The notes: generated by a model from the letters alone, not told the origin. Positions 52,607-62,113 are shown, counted from the stretch's first letter. The stretch: 64,000 nucleotides of DNA from Nakamurella flava (GCF_005298075.1 NZ_SZZH01000001.1:1550001-1614000), one strand, 5' to 3'. Program-made: numbers and translations.

Positions 52607-54256
52607 GTGACGACGCAGACGACCACCGGCTCCCGCGCCGGCCACGGCCCGGGCCCGGACGACGACCACACCCCCGACCCGCGTCGGTGGAAGGCGCTGA
52701 CCGTCTGCCTGGTCGCCGGCTTCATGACCCTGCTGGACGTCAGCATCGTCAACGTCGCTCTGCCGTCCATCGAGACCGGGCTGGGCGCCGGCGAGAACGC
52801 CCTGCAGTGGATCGTGTCGGGTTACGCCCTGACGTTCGGCCTGCTGCTGGTGCCGTCCGGGCGCATCGGCGACGCCCGCGGTCGGCGTTCGGTGTTCCTG
52901 GCCGGGGTCATCGTCTTCCTGCTGGCCAGCGCCGCCTGTGGGCTGGCCCCGAACGGCGCCGTCCTGGTCGCGGCGCGGCTGCTGCAGGGCTGCGGTGGCG
53001 CCCTCATCACACCCCAGGTCAGCGGGTTCATCCAGACCCTGTTCCGCGGGCAGGAACGCGGCAAGGCCTTCGGCTTCTTCGGCGCCACGGTCGGTCTGTC
53101 GACCGCCGTCGGCCCGCTGCTGGGCGGGGCGATCATCTCCCTCTTCGGGTCTGATCTGGGCTGGCGGATGGTCTTCTTCGTCAACCTCCCCGTCGGCGCC
53201 CTCGCCATCGTCCTGGCCCTGCGCTATCTGCCCACCCCGCCGAAGAAGTCGGGAGCCGGCCGGTCGGCCGACCTGGACCCGATCGGCGTCGTCCTGCTCG
53301 GCACCGCCGTCCTGGCCGTCCTGCTGCCGTTCATCGAGCAGCGGTCCTGGCCGTTGTGGCTCCGGCTGATCCTGTTCCCGGTCGCCGCGGTCACCCTGCT
53401 GGTCTGGGTGCTGCACGAACGCCGGTACGGGCGGACGAAGGAGCCGGTGGTCAGCCTCGACCTGTTCCGCATCCGCTCCTACGTCCTGGGCGCGGCGGTG
53501 GGCCTGGCCTACTTCGCCGGCTTCACCGGGGTCTTCTTCATCTACACCCAGTACCTGCAGTCCGGCCTGGGCTACTCGGCGCTGCAGGCCGGTCTGGCCA
53601 CCACCCCGTTCGCCGTCGGCGGTGCCCTCACGTCGATCGTCGGCAGCCGCAAGGTGTTGGCGCTGGGGCGCGGCCTCATCGCCGCCGGGCTCGCCACCGT
53701 CATCGTCGGGCTGTCCGCGACCTGGGTGGCGGTACTGCTCGTCCCCGGGCAGAACGTCGGCTGGGCCGCGGCGGTGCCGCTGCTCATCGCCGGCCTGGGC
53801 GGCGGGCTGGTCATCTCCCCCAACCAGACACTGAGCCTGTCGCAGGTCCCGGTCAAGCGCGCCGGCAGCGCGGGCGGTGTCCTGCAGACCGGGCAACGCA
53901 TCGGGTCGGCGGCCGGTATCGCGGCCACCGGCAGCGTCTTCTACTCAGCAGTGGCCAGCAGCGAGGGCGACTTCGCCACCGCTTTCCGGCACGGCCTGTT
54001 CGTGATCGTCGGGTTCGTCGCCGTGGCGCTCCTCCTGGCCCTGGCCGACAGCCTGACGTCGAAGAAGACACCGTCGTCGGAACCTGACGCGCCCACCGAG
54101 CGGGCCCCCGGCGTCGCGCAGGACCCGGACGGCGCCCCGACGGAACGGCACGCCGACGGTCGGCATCCCGACGGCTACCACCCGGCCATGCCCGACGCTG
54201 CACACGGCCGGCACGCCGCCGGTCACCATGCGGCCGGCGGATCATCGACGCCATGA
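52607..54256 (+). CDS. MFS drug transporter (DHA2, 14-helix type) with His-rich tail
   Basis: The protein has [15 protein letters not shown] (motif D1 of DHA2 exporters), [17 protein letters not shown] (motif A) and [16 protein letters not shown] (motif C-type region), with about 14 membrane helices across residues 30-490. The last 60 residues are hydrophilic and His-rich ([20 protein letters not shown]). Probably exports drugs or dyes across the cell membrane by proton antiport. The GTG start was chosen from the DHA2 N-terminus. The ATGA overlap with the amidohydrolase gene indicates coupling. Confidence 0.92.
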   Translation: MTTQTTTGSRAGHGPGPDDDHTPDPRRWKALTVCLVAGFMTLLDVSIVNVALPSIETGLGAGENALQWIVSGYALTFGLLLVPSGRIGDARGRRSVFLAGVIVFLLASAACGLAPNGAVLVAARLLQGCGGALITPQVSGFIQTLFRGQERGKAFGFFGATVGLSTAVGPLLGGAIISLFGSDLGWRMVFFVNLPVGALAIVLALRYLPTPPKKSGAGRSADLDPIGVVLLGTAVLAVLLPFIEQRSWPLWLRLILFPVAAVTLLVWVLHERRYGRTKEPVVSLDLFRIRSYVLGAAVGLAYFAGFTGVFFIYTQYLQSGLGYSALQAGLATTPFAVGGALTSIVGSRKVLALGRGLIAAGLATVIVGLSATWVAVLLVPGQNVGWAAAVPLLIAGLGGGLVISPNQTLSLSQVPVKRAGSAGGVLQTGQRIGSAAGIAATGSVFYSAVASSEGDFATAFRHGLFVIVGFVAVALLLALADSLTSKKTPSSEPDAPTERAPGVAQDPDGAPTERHADGRHPDGYHPAMPDAAHGRHAAGHHAAGGSSTP

Positions 54257-55497
54257 CCGACACCCCGCTCCACGCCGCACCCGGGGGCGACTTCGCCGTC
54301 ACCGACGCCTTCGTGGTCCCCATCGAGGGCGTGCCATTCACCGGCACGGTCCTGGTGATGGACGGCGTCATCGCAGCCCTCGGCGCCGACCTCCGGCTGC
54401 CGGATCTCACCGAGGGCGGCGAACCGCTGCCCGTCGTCGACGCCGGCGGTCGCTGGCTGCTGCCCGGCTTCGTGGACGCGCACACCCACCTCGGCACGCA
54501 CGAGGAGGCGCAGGGCTGGGCCGGCAACGACACCAACGAGCTGACCGACCCGAACACCGCGGCGGTGCGGGCCATCGACGCCATCAACCCGTTCGATCTC
54601 GGATTCGACGACGCGCTGTCCGGCGGCATCACCGCGGTCAACGTCAACCCCGGGTCCGGCAACCCCATCGGCGGGCTGTGCGTGGCCCTGCACACCCACG
54701 GACGGGTCGTCGACGCGATGGTCCTGCGGTCCCCCTCCGGCCTGAAGTCGGCCCTGGGCGAGAATCCCAAGCGCGTCTACGGCGACCGCAAACAACTGCC
54801 CTCGACCCGGCTGGGCGTGGCCGCGGTGATCCGCTCCGCGTTCGCCGAGGCCCGCGACTACCTCGACCGCCGCTCGGCCACGGGTCCGGAGGCGGCCCCC
54901 CTGCCGACCGACCTTCGGCTGGAAGCACTCTCGGCCGTTCTCCGCCGAGAGATCCCCTGGCGTCAGCACTGTCACCGCGCCGACGACATCGCCACGGCGC
55001 TGCGGATCGCCGAGGAATTCGGCTTCCGGCTGATCATCGACCACGGCACCGAGGCGCACCTGATCGCCGACCTGCTGGTCGAGCGGGAGATCCCGGTACT
55101 GATCGGCCCTCTGATGACGTCACGGTCGAAAGTCGAACTGCGCGAGCGGTCTTTGGCGAACCCGGGCCGGTTGGCCGCCGCCGGGGTCGAGATCTCCATC
55201 ATCACCGACCATCCCGTGGTGCCGGTGCAGTACCTGGTGCACCAGGCCACCCTGGCGGTGAAGGAGGGTCTCGACCCGGTCACCGCGCTGCGCGCGATCA
55301 CCCTGCACCCGGCCCGGGCCATGGGCGTCGACGACCGCATCGGGTCGCTCGCCGTCGGCAAGTCCGCCGACCTGGTGCTGTGGTCCGGGGATCCATTGGA
55401 TGTCATGCAGCGGGCCGAACAGGTGTGGATCGCGGGGCGGCCGGTCTACCGGTGGGACGCCCAGCAGCGGGTCGGGGTGGTCGCCCCCCGGGCGTAG
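54253..55497 (+). CDS. Amidohydrolase, imidazolonepropionase-like
   Basis: The 414-residue protein has the metal-binding LLPGFVDAHTHLGTHEE (HxH), DDALSGGITAVNVNP, HRADDIATALRIAEEFG (metal-ligand His in the barrel), a later His in IIDHGTEAH and IITDHPVVPVQ with the catalytic Asp. C-terminal strands LVLWSGDPL are typical. Cytoplasmic hydrolase of a cyclic amide or related substrate. The operon link to the exporter is by overlap only. Confidence 0.9.
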   Translation: MTDTPLHAAPGGDFAVTDAFVVPIEGVPFTGTVLVMDGVIAALGADLRLPDLTEGGEPLPVVDAGGRWLLPGFVDAHTHLGTHEEAQGWAGNDTNELTDPNTAAVRAIDAINPFDLGFDDALSGGITAVNVNPGSGNPIGGLCVALHTHGRVVDAMVLRSPSGLKSALGENPKRVYGDRKQLPSTRLGVAAVIRSAFAEARDYLDRRSATGPEAAPLPTDLRLEALSAVLRREIPWRQHCHRADDIATALRIAEEFGFRLIIDHGTEAHLIADLLVEREIPVLIGPLMTSRSKVELRERSLANPGRLAAAGVEISIITDHPVVPVQYLVHQATLAVKEGLDPVTALRAITLHPARAMGVDDRIGSLAVGKSADLVLWSGDPLDVMQRAEQVWIAGRPVYRWDAQQRVGVVAPRA

Positions 55498-55501
55498 CCC
55501 C

Positions 55502-56260
55502 CTAGGTGATCAGCTCGAGCGTGGTCGGGCCCGTGCGCTCCACCCGCAACCCGGCCTTGCGGGCGACCCGGACCACAGCGGCCGCGTCGGCCATGTCGGC
55601 GCGGCTGGCCACCAGGGCGCGGGCCAGCAGTCCCTTGGCGTGCTTGGAGAAGTGGCTGACCACCGACCGGGTGGTCGGGTCGCCCGGTACCGCCTCGGAC
55701 AGCACGCGCACCGTGATGGCGCCCGGGGCGGGCGCGAACGCCGCGTAGGCACCGGAGCGCAGATCGACGACCGGCGCGCCGTCGGCCAGCAGATCGGCCA
55801 GCACCGGTCCGAGGGGGGCCCGCCAGTCGGCCGCGACGGGGCCGCGCCCGGGAAGCCGGGAGCCGGCCGAGAACCGGTAGGCCGGAATCGCGTCGTCCCC
55901 GCGGACCATTCCGAACAGGGCGGAGGCCACCAGCAGCCGGGCCCCGGCCCGAGCCTGCCCGGAGCGGGGCAGGGACGCGAGATCCAGGGCGTCGTAGAGC
56001 ACGCCGGTGTAACGCTGCAGCGCCGGCCGAGTCGCCGCGGTCCGCAGCTCCGCGGTGGCCTCGATCTCGGCGTCCTTGCTGGCTGCCACCCCCAGGGCCG
56101 CGCGAGCCCGGGCGCGGTCGCCACCGCACAGGGCGCTGAGCTGGCCGATGAGCGTCTGGCGGGTCGCGTTCAGGGCGGGGAAGGCCAACGCGTCGAGGTC
56201 CAACGCCGGGCCGTCACCGCCGGGCGCCTTGGTCTCCGACGGGGGCAGCAGGACGTACAC
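55502..56260 (-). CDS. yaaA: YaaA-family peroxide-stress protein
   Basis: The 252-residue protein starts YVLLPPSETKAPGG at the GTG at 56260. LVASALFGMVRGDDAIPAYRFS and VVSHFSKHAKGLLARAL are standard YaaA sequences. YaaA limits free intracellular iron during peroxide stress and has a DNA-binding fold. Convergent with the amidohydrolase gene, with five bases between the stops. Confidence 0.92.
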   Translation of the reverse strand: MYVLLPPSETKAPGGDGPALDLDALAFPALNATRQTLIGQLSALCGGDRARARAALGVAASKDAEIEATAELRTAATRPALQRYTGVLYDALDLASLPRSGQARAGARLLVASALFGMVRGDDAIPAYRFSAGSRLPGRGPVAADWRAPLGPVLADLLADGAPVVDLRSGAYAAFAPAPGAITVRVLSEAVPGDPTTRSVVSHFSKHAKGLLARALVASRADMADAAAVVRVARKAGLRVERTGPTTLELIT

Positions 56261-56288
56261 GACGGGCGACCCTACGGGCCGGAGACGA

Positions 56289-56669
56289 TCACGCGCGACG
56301 GGCGACCCGGACCGCGGCCAGCACCAGCGGCGCCTGCAGGGGCAGCCGGGCCCACGCGACGACGCGGTACCAGACGGGCCGGCGGGAGCCGCGGGCGGTG
56401 GACCGCAGCGCCATCGAGACGTTGGCCGGATAGACCCCGACGAACAACGCGGCGGACGCCCAGCCCCCGACCCGCCGGGTCTGTGGGACGGCCAGCAGCG
56501 CGGCACACCCGATCTCGGCGGCCCCGCTGAGCGCCACGAGCGCCTCCGGCCGGGGCAGACTGCGGGGCACGATGCCGATGAACGGTCGCGGCGCCACGAA
56601 GTGCAGGACCCCGGCGCCGCCGAGCAGGGCGGCCAGCGCGGCGGGCAGGCGGTGCGGCGTACCGGTCAT
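56289..56669 (-). CDS. DoxX-like membrane protein
   Basis: The 126-residue protein has four hydrophobic stretches (LAALLGGAGVLHFVAPRPF, VALSGAAEIGCAALLAVP, WASAALFVGVYPANV, LPLQAPLVLAAVR) in a DoxX-type arrangement. The FVAPRPFIGIVPRSLPRPEA loop is typical of the family. Member of the DoxX/DoxD quinone-linked or redox membrane proteins. Function here unknown. Its ATG lies about 30 bases from yaaA's start. Confidence 0.8.
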   Translation of the reverse strand: MTGTPHRLPAALAALLGGAGVLHFVAPRPFIGIVPRSLPRPEALVALSGAAEIGCAALLAVPQTRRVGGWASAALFVGVYPANVSMALRSTARGSRRPVWYRVVAWARLPLQAPLVLAAVRVARRA

Positions 56670-56764
56670 GGCCCCATGATCACCCGCCTGTCGCTTCCCG
56701 GCACCGGCCGGACCGCGGTGGCCCCGTCGGCCGGGGCCGGACGACGGGCCGATGACCAGGACGG

Positions 56765-56794
56765 TTGGGCGCCGCGGTGTCCGGCTGGTAATCT
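56765..56794 (+). promoter_or_regulatory. rpsT promoter
   Basis: TTGGGC (56765-56770) and TAATCT (56789-56794) are spaced by 18 bases, a good sigma-A/HrdB-type promoter about 100 bases upstream of the rpsT start. Confidence 0.55.
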
Positions 56795-56892
56795 TGAGTG
56801 TCGCGCGTGCCGCTCGTTGTGGCATGCCCGTCGGTCGGTCGTACGGATCGACGGAAACACCCACCAAGACGACGAAACGAAGGCAATCCGGC

Positions 56893-57153
56893 GTGGCCAA
56901 CATCAAGTCCCAGATCAAGCGGATCCGCACGAACGAGGCGGCCCGTCTGCGCAACAAGTCCGCGAAGTCGGCGCTGAAGACCGCCGTCCGTCGCGTCCGC
57001 ACCGCCGTCGCCGCGGGCGACAAGGAGACCGCGACCGTCGAACTGAAGGCCGCCGGCCGCAGCCTGGACAAGGCCGCCTCCAAGGGCATCATCCACAAGA
57101 ACCAGGCCGCGAACCGCAAGTCGGCGCTGGCCCAGCAGGTCAACGCTCTCTGA
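56893..57153 (+). CDS. rpsT: 30S ribosomal protein S20
   Basis: 86-residue, very basic protein ([36 protein letters not shown]) matching S20 over its length. GTG start, with AACGAAGG nine bases upstream. Single-gene transcript between a strong promoter and a hairpin terminator. Binds 16S rRNA during 30S assembly. Confidence 0.97.
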   Translation: MANIKSQIKRIRTNEAARLRNKSAKSALKTAVRRVRTAVAAGDKETATVELKAAGRSLDKAASKGIIHKNQAANRKSALAQQVNAL

Positions 57154-57171
57154 CCTGATCTTCACGCAGCG

Positions 57172-57200
57172 ACGCCGGGCACCCACGGGTGACCCGGCGT
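57172..57200 (+). terminator. rpsT terminator
   Basis: ACGCCGGG (57172-57179) pairs with CCCGGCGT (57193-57200), with an inner CACCC/GGTG stem, followed by TTCTTGCGTTT on the plus strand. Located 20 bases past the rpsT stop. Confidence 0.8.
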
Positions 57201-57291
57201 TCTTGCGTTTGCGGGTTGTTGGTCCCCTCGACGCCGTTCGGGAGCTCACCGAAGCCACCCGGTCGGCGGGACACCGCCGGAAAGACCAACT

Positions 57292-58263
57292 TCAGCGGGG
57301 GCGACGGGCCGCCAGCAGGTCCAGGACGGCCTTCTCGACGGCGTATTCCGGGTCGGCGGCGACGCCCTTGACCGCGGCGTTGAGGTCGGCGACCACCCGG
57401 ATGCCCTCCGCCAATCCGTCGGCACTCCACCCCCGGGCGGCCGTCCGGGCCTTGTCGATCTTCCAGGCGGGCATCCCCAGCTGACCGGCCAGCGCGTAGG
57501 AATTGCCGCCGCCGCGGACCCCGGAGACCTTTGCCACCGTGCGGATGCCGTCGGCCAGTGCGTCGGCGATCAGGACTGGGGCGACACCGATGGTCAACGC
57601 CCAGCGCAGCGACTCCACGGCGCCCCGGACGTCGCCGGCGACGACGGCATCGGCGACCGCGAAACCGCTCACTTCGCCCCGTCCGCGGTGGTAGCGACGG
57701 ACCGCGGGCAGGTCCACGGTGCCGCCGGTGTCGGCCACCAGCTGCCCGGCGGCGGACGAGAGCTCCCGAAGGTCGGAACCGACGGCGTCGATCAGCGCGG
57801 CCACGGCCTCGGCCGTGCTCGTCCCGCCGGCCCGCCGGATCTCCTTCACCACGAAATCGGTCCGCTCGGCGGGACGGGTAATCTTCGCCGCGGTCTGGAC
57901 GTCGGCACCGGCCTTGGCGAACGCGTCGGCGATGGCCTTGTTGCGGGCGCCGCCACCGTGGTGGATCACCAGGGTGACCCCGTCGACCGGGTCCTTGACG
58001 TACCCGGTCAACGCGGCGGCCAGATCCTTTGCCGACTCGTGCACCCCGCGGACCACCACCACGCGAGGCTCGGCGAACAGGCTCGGCGCCACCAGGTCGG
58101 CGAAATCGGCCGGGCTCAGACCGGCGGCCACCGCCTCCCGCCGTTCCACCGCGGGGTCGGCCTTGCGGGCCGCGGCCAGGGTGCGCAGCACGGCGCGGTC
58201 GACCAGGAACGGCTCGTCCCCGGTGACGAGGACCAGGGGCGCGGGGGCGGTTCCGGCGGGCAC
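57292..58263 (-). CDS. holA: DNA polymerase III delta subunit
   Basis: The 323-residue protein (GTG start at 58263) has the AAA-like fold with VLVTGDEPFLVDRAV, RVVVVRGVHESAKDL, LRELSSAAGQLVADTGG and ALTIGVAPVLIADALADG, which identify HolA. The delta subunit opens the sliding clamp during loading. Convergent with rpsT and adjacent to it, a common actinobacterial order. Confidence 0.93.
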   Translation of the reverse strand: MPAGTAPAPLVLVTGDEPFLVDRAVLRTLAAARKADPAVERREAVAAGLSPADFADLVAPSLFAEPRVVVVRGVHESAKDLAAALTGYVKDPVDGVTLVIHHGGGARNKAIADAFAKAGADVQTAAKITRPAERTDFVVKEIRRAGGTSTAEAVAALIDAVGSDLRELSSAAGQLVADTGGTVDLPAVRRYHRGRGEVSGFAVADAVVAGDVRGAVESLRWALTIGVAPVLIADALADGIRTVAKVSGVRGGGNSYALAGQLGMPAWKIDKARTAARGWSADGLAEGIRVVADLNAAVKGVAADPEYAVEKAVLDLLAARRPR

Positions 58264-58403
58264 CGCGTCATCGTGCCAGGTGCCACCGACACCCGGCCTC
58301 CGACGGTTCGGTCCGGGGAACCACCCGGCTCTGCCGGTGACAGAGGCCACGGCCGGGAGGGTTGCGCGGCTGAGTTATCCTGACCGGACAACTGCATCAC
58401 CCA

Positions 58404-58549
58404 CTCATCCAGAGGGGCAGAGGGACACGGCCCGTTGAAGCCCCGGCAACCACTGCCGATGACCGGATCGCCACAAGCGCCCAGTGCGGCGCGGCGACGG
58501 ACGTCGACGGCAGGTGCCACTTCCGTCCCGCCACGGCGGGAAAGATGAG
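58404..58549 (+). ncRNA. SAM-I (S-box) riboswitch
   Basis: The leader has the conserved S-box core: CTCATCC-AGAGGGGCAGAGGGA, GGCCCGTTGAAGCCCCGGCAACC, CAGGTGCCACTTCC and GGGAAAGATGAG. Helix P1 pairs CTCATC (58404-58409) with GATGAG (58544-58549). The 3' strand of P1 overlaps the likely Shine-Dalgarno (GAGGAGAG), so SAM binding should mask the ribosome site and repress thrC translation. Confidence 0.95.
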
Positions 58550-58562
58550 GAGAGACCTCGCG

Positions 58563-59843
58563 ATGACCTCTGTCCTGACCCCGGCGCCGACCGCTGCCAC
58601 CTCCACGGTGGACCTCGGCCCTGCTGTCGCCCTGTCCTGCCGCGAGTGCGGTTCGCGCATCGAGCTGGGCCCCTACTACGCCTGTACCGAGTGCTTCGGC
58701 CCGCTCGAGGTGGCGTACGAATTCACCGAGCGCGGCGAGGCACTGCGCAAGAAGATCGAGGCCGGTCCCGACAACATCTGGCGTTGGGCCTCGCTGCTGC
58801 CGGTCCCGGCCGGGATCGCCGACACCCCGAACATCAACCCGGGCCAGACCAAGCTCGTGCGGGCCGACAACCTGGCCCGCGAGCTCGGCATGAAGACGCT
58901 GTGGGTCAAGGACGATTCGGGTAACCCGACCCACTCCTTCAAGGACCGGGTCGTGGCCGTCGCCCTGGCCGCCGCCCGCGAACTCGGCTTCACCGTCCTG
59001 GCCTGCCCGTCCACCGGCAACCTGGCCAACGCGGTGGCCGCGGCGGCCGCCCGCGCGGGGATCCGCTCCGTCGTGCTGGTGCCCGCGAACCTCGAGCAGC
59101 AGAAAATCCTCACCACCGCCGCGTACGGCGGGACGCTGGTCGCGGTCGACGGCAACTACGACGACATCAACCGGCTGGCCGGTCAGATCGCCGCCGAGCA
59201 GGACGACTGGGCGTTCGTCAACGTCAATGTCCGGCCGTACTACGCCGAGGGCTCCAAGACCCTCGGTTTCGAGGTGGCCGAGCAGCTCGGCTGGCGGCTG
59301 CCCGAGCAGGTCGTCATCCCGATCGCCTCGGGCGCGCAGCTGGTCAAGATCGACAAGGGCTTCCAGGAGCTCATCGATCTGGGCCTGGTCGACAGCTCCG
59401 AGTACAAGGTGTTCGGGGCGCAGGCCACCGGGTGCTCCCCTGTCGCCACCGCGTTCAAGGCCGGCACCGACACCGTCCGCCCGGTGAAGCCGGACACCAT
59501 CGCCAAGTCGCTGGCCATCGGCAACCCGGCCGACGGGCCCTACGTCCTGGACGTCACCCGCCGGACCGGCGGTGCGGTCGAGGACGTCTCCGACGAAGAG
59601 GTCATCGAGGGCATCAAGCTGCTGGCCCGGACCGAGGGCATTTTCGCCGAGACCGCCGGCGGCGTGACCGTGGCGACGCTGCGCAAGCTGCTGGCCACGG
59701 GGCAGCTCGATCCCGAGGCCGAGACCGTCATCTTCAACACCGGCGACGGGCTCAAGACCCTCGACGCCATCGCCCACGTCGTCGGGCCGACCGCACGCAT
59801 CGCGCCGACGTTGGCCGCCTTCGAAGAGGCGGGGCTGGCCTGA
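58563..59843 (+). CDS. Threonine-synthase-like PLP enzyme with N-terminal zinc ribbon
   Basis: The 426-residue protein opens with a zinc-ribbon pair (CRECGSRIELG and CTECFGPLE). The PLP lysine lies in NPTHSFKDRVVAVAL, the glycine-loop in GNLANAVAAAA, and IPIASGAQLVKI and GFFETAGG-like segments complete a threonine synthase fold. Annotation by family gives L-threonine synthase, converting O-phosphohomoserine. However, it stands alone, without hom or thrB, and is under a SAM riboswitch, so a separate role linked to methionine/SAM supply is likely. Start ATG chosen because the -10 codons follow the Shine-Dalgarno masked by P1. Confidence 0.85.
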   Translation: MTSVLTPAPTAATSTVDLGPAVALSCRECGSRIELGPYYACTECFGPLEVAYEFTERGEALRKKIEAGPDNIWRWASLLPVPAGIADTPNINPGQTKLVRADNLARELGMKTLWVKDDSGNPTHSFKDRVVAVALAAARELGFTVLACPSTGNLANAVAAAAARAGIRSVVLVPANLEQQKILTTAAYGGTLVAVDGNYDDINRLAGQIAAEQDDWAFVNVNVRPYYAEGSKTLGFEVAEQLGWRLPEQVVIPIASGAQLVKIDKGFQELIDLGLVDSSEYKVFGAQATGCSPVATAFKAGTDTVRPVKPDTIAKSLAIGNPADGPYVLDVTRRTGGAVEDVSDEEVIEGIKLLARTEGIFAETAGGVTVATLRKLLATGQLDPEAETVIFNTGDGLKTLDAIAHVVGPTARIAPTLAAFEEAGLA

Positions 59844-59946
59844 CGATCGGGCGGCCCCATCACCGGGTCGACACCGCTCGGCGAGCGGTGCAGCCACAGT
59901 TCGAGAGAGCTGTCGCTGCACCATTCGTCGGCCGTGGGCCACTGGG

Positions 59947-60399
59947 TCAGTCGGCAGCCCGCCGCACCAGGTCGCGAAGCTGCCGCTCCACGTCGTCGGT
60001 GACCTCGAGCACCGCGAACGAGGTCGGCCACATCGCCCCGTCGTCCAGGCGGGAGTCCTCTTGGAAACCGACTGTCCCGTAACGGGTGTCGAACTTGGAA
60101 GCGGGCTGGTAGAAGACCACGACCCTGCCGTCCCGGGCATAGGACGGAAAGCCGTACCAGGTCTTTTGATCCAGCTGGGGCGCCTCCTCGGTGACGATGA
60201 CGTGCAGTCGCCGGGCGATCGCCTGATCGGATCCGGTGAGGGCCTCGATCGCGTCCAGGCAGGCCTGCGCCTCCCGCTCCTTCTTGGCTGCCCCCTTGCC
60301 GCCCTGGGCTCGCAACTCCGCCGCCCGCTGCTTGATCGCGGCCTTCTCGGCGTCGCTGAAACCGGTGTCGTCGCCGTTCTGTCGGGTGTCCGCGCTCAT
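59947..60399 (-). CDS. DUF1801 family protein
   Basis: 150 residues, with an acidic/basic helical first half (AEKAAIKQRAAELRAQ) and a compact second half (TWYGFPSYARDGRVVVFYQP, FAVLEVTDDVERQLRDLV) matching DUF1801, called iron-chaperone-like in some members. Converges on the threonine-synthase-like gene. No catalytic residues are assigned. Confidence 0.82.
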   Translation of the reverse strand: MSADTRQNGDDTGFSDAEKAAIKQRAAELRAQGGKGAAKKEREAQACLDAIEALTGSDQAIARRLHVIVTEEAPQLDQKTWYGFPSYARDGRVVVFYQPASKFDTRYGTVGFQEDSRLDDGAMWPTSFAVLEVTDDVERQLRDLVRRAAD

Positions 60400-60609
60400 C
60401 GGTCGTCCTCTCCCCAGTCGTCCGAAATCCATCGACGACGGTAGGGGGCCGACCGGCAGCTCCGCTTCTCGATTCCTGCTCGGTTCGCGGGCTCGCCCGG
60501 TCGGAGGGCGTGTCATCCGCGGGGTCGGCAACCCCGCCAGCAGCGCGGGGGTGACCGGGATCGCCGCCACCGGCGGTGTTCCCATCGGCTGACGCGTGCG
60601 GTCGACCCG

Positions 60610-61914
60610 TCAGGCGGGGCGGGTGGCCTTCGCCGACACCGGGCCGGCCGGGTGCGCGGCAGCGTGGCCCTCGATGTCGATGCCGAAGAGGGTGTGCAGG
60701 GCGCTGAGGTAGCCGGCGCTGTCGCCCGACAGCGCCAGTTCCTTGGCCCGCATGGTCGGGGTGTGCAGCAGCGACTGGGTCACCCGGTGCATGGCGCGTT
60801 CGACGTCGGCCGCGATGTCGGCCGGGTACTTGGCCCGCAGCCGCTCGAGTTCCTTCGTCACCGTTCCCGAGACGTGCTGGCGCAGCGCCACCACCGCGGG
60901 ATCCAGACGACGCTGGGCGAGCTGATCCTCGTAGTCGGCGACGGCCGCGATGACGATGTCCTGGGCCGCGGTGATGGCCTCGATGTGCGGAGAGTCGGCC
61001 TGCCCGGCGACGCTGCGCAGATCCACCACCCGCACCCCCGGGACCGCCCGGGCCTGGGGGGTCAGATCGGAACGCAGCGCGAGATCGACGATCGGCAGCG
61101 GCGCGCTGCGGCGGGCCACGACCCGCCGGACGAGGAGTTCGTCGATGACCGGATCGCCGGCGCCGCTGCAGGTGACCACGAGGTCGGCGGTGGCCAGTGC
61201 GTCCGCGAGAGCATCCGCATCGACCGGGGTGGCACCGTGCCGGTGGGCGAAGGCCGTGGCCCGACCACTGGGCGAATGCACAAACAGATCCTGACCGCCA
61301 CGAGCCCGGACCTCGGCGGCGACCACCCGCGCATAGGCGCCGGTCCCCACGATCAGGGTGCGGGTGCCGACCAGGGGGTCGCCGGTGCCGACGGCCAGAT
61401 CCAGCGCGACCGAGGCGACCGAACGACCCGCGGCGCCGAGACCGGTGACCGTGGCCACCCGCTTCGAGGCACGCGCGGCACCCTGGAAAAGTTGATGCAG
61501 CGCCGGTGACGTCGTACCGGCGGTTTGCGCGGCCCGGAAGGCGCGGGAGACCTGACCGGCGATCTCGGCCTCACCCACCACCATCGAGTCCAGGCCGGCC
61601 GCGACGCCGAACAGGTGGGCCGCGACCGGGGCGCCGACCCGGACCTGCAGCAGGGCGCTGGCCTCCGCCTCGGGGATGCCGGTCGCTCCGGCGACCGCCG
61701 CGGTGACCGCGTCGATGGCGTCATGGAACCGCACGGCGTCGGCGTAGATCTCGAGCCGGTTGCAGGTCGCGAGGAGCACGACCCCGGTCAGGGGGCCGTC
61801 CGGGACGGCGACCAGATCGGCGAGACGGGCGGCGAGGATCTCCCCGCCAGCCGCGAGGCGTTCCAACTGGGGGAGCTCCAGGTCGTGGTGACTGGCACCG
61901 AGAACCGTGAGCAT
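60610..61914 (-). CDS. hemA: Glutamyl-tRNA reductase
   Basis: First enzyme of C5-pathway tetrapyrrole synthesis. The catalytic Cys lies in VLLATCNRLEIYAD, with SMVVGEAEIAGQVSRAF, the NADPH-binding LIVGTGAYARVVAAEV and the C-terminal dimerisation helix. 434 residues. No Shine-Dalgarno. A promoter six bases upstream suggests a leaderless message. Unlike the usual actinobacterial order, no hemC follows within the window. Its downstream neighbour is the DUF1801 gene about 210 bases on, and no other gene is visible in that gap. Confidence 0.95.
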   Translation of the reverse strand: MLTVLGASHHDLELPQLERLAAGGEILAARLADLVAVPDGPLTGVVLLATCNRLEIYADAVRFHDAIDAVTAAVAGATGIPEAEASALLQVRVGAPVAAHLFGVAAGLDSMVVGEAEIAGQVSRAFRAAQTAGTTSPALHQLFQGAARASKRVATVTGLGAAGRSVASVALDLAVGTGDPLVGTRTLIVGTGAYARVVAAEVRARGGQDLFVHSPSGRATAFAHRHGATPVDADALADALATADLVVTCSGAGDPVIDELLVRRVVARRSAPLPIVDLALRSDLTPQARAVPGVRVVDLRSVAGQADSPHIEAITAAQDIVIAAVADYEDQLAQRRLDPAVVALRQHVSGTVTKELERLRAKYPADIAADVERAMHRVTQSLLHTPTMRAKELALSGDSAGYLSALHTLFGIDIEGHAAAHPAGPVSAKATRPA

Positions 61915-61920
61915 GACGAA

Positions 61921-61950
61921 AATGTAACCGCGAGGGGCTGTCGCGTTCCA
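61921..61950 (-). promoter_or_regulatory. Leaderless hemA promoter
   Basis: TGGAAC (61945-61950) and TACATT (61921-61926) are 18 bases apart on the minus strand, and the -10 lies six bases before the ATG. The hemA-hemE spacer (about 200 bases) otherwise holds only a partial iron-box-like stretch. Confidence 0.45.
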
Positions 61951-62113
61951 CGAAGGCTACCCTCACCTGGTTCGCCTTCAGGCCGCTGACCTGCGGTGAC
62001 GACCGGCGGGTGGGCCGTGGTCCGGTGTGTTACGTCGGTGACATCGATCCGTCACCCGCGCGTGGCAGACCTCTCGCGCCGGGACGTCCGCGGGCAGGTC
62101 ATCATGGATCATC

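Noticed and set aside
61951-61979. Possible IdeR/DtxR iron box (GAAGGCTACCCTCACC ... GCCTTC) between hemA and hemE
   Set aside because: Only about half of the 19-bp consensus matches, and the flanking GAAGGC/GCCTTC repeat does not align with a DtxR box. Recorded only as a weak resemblance.
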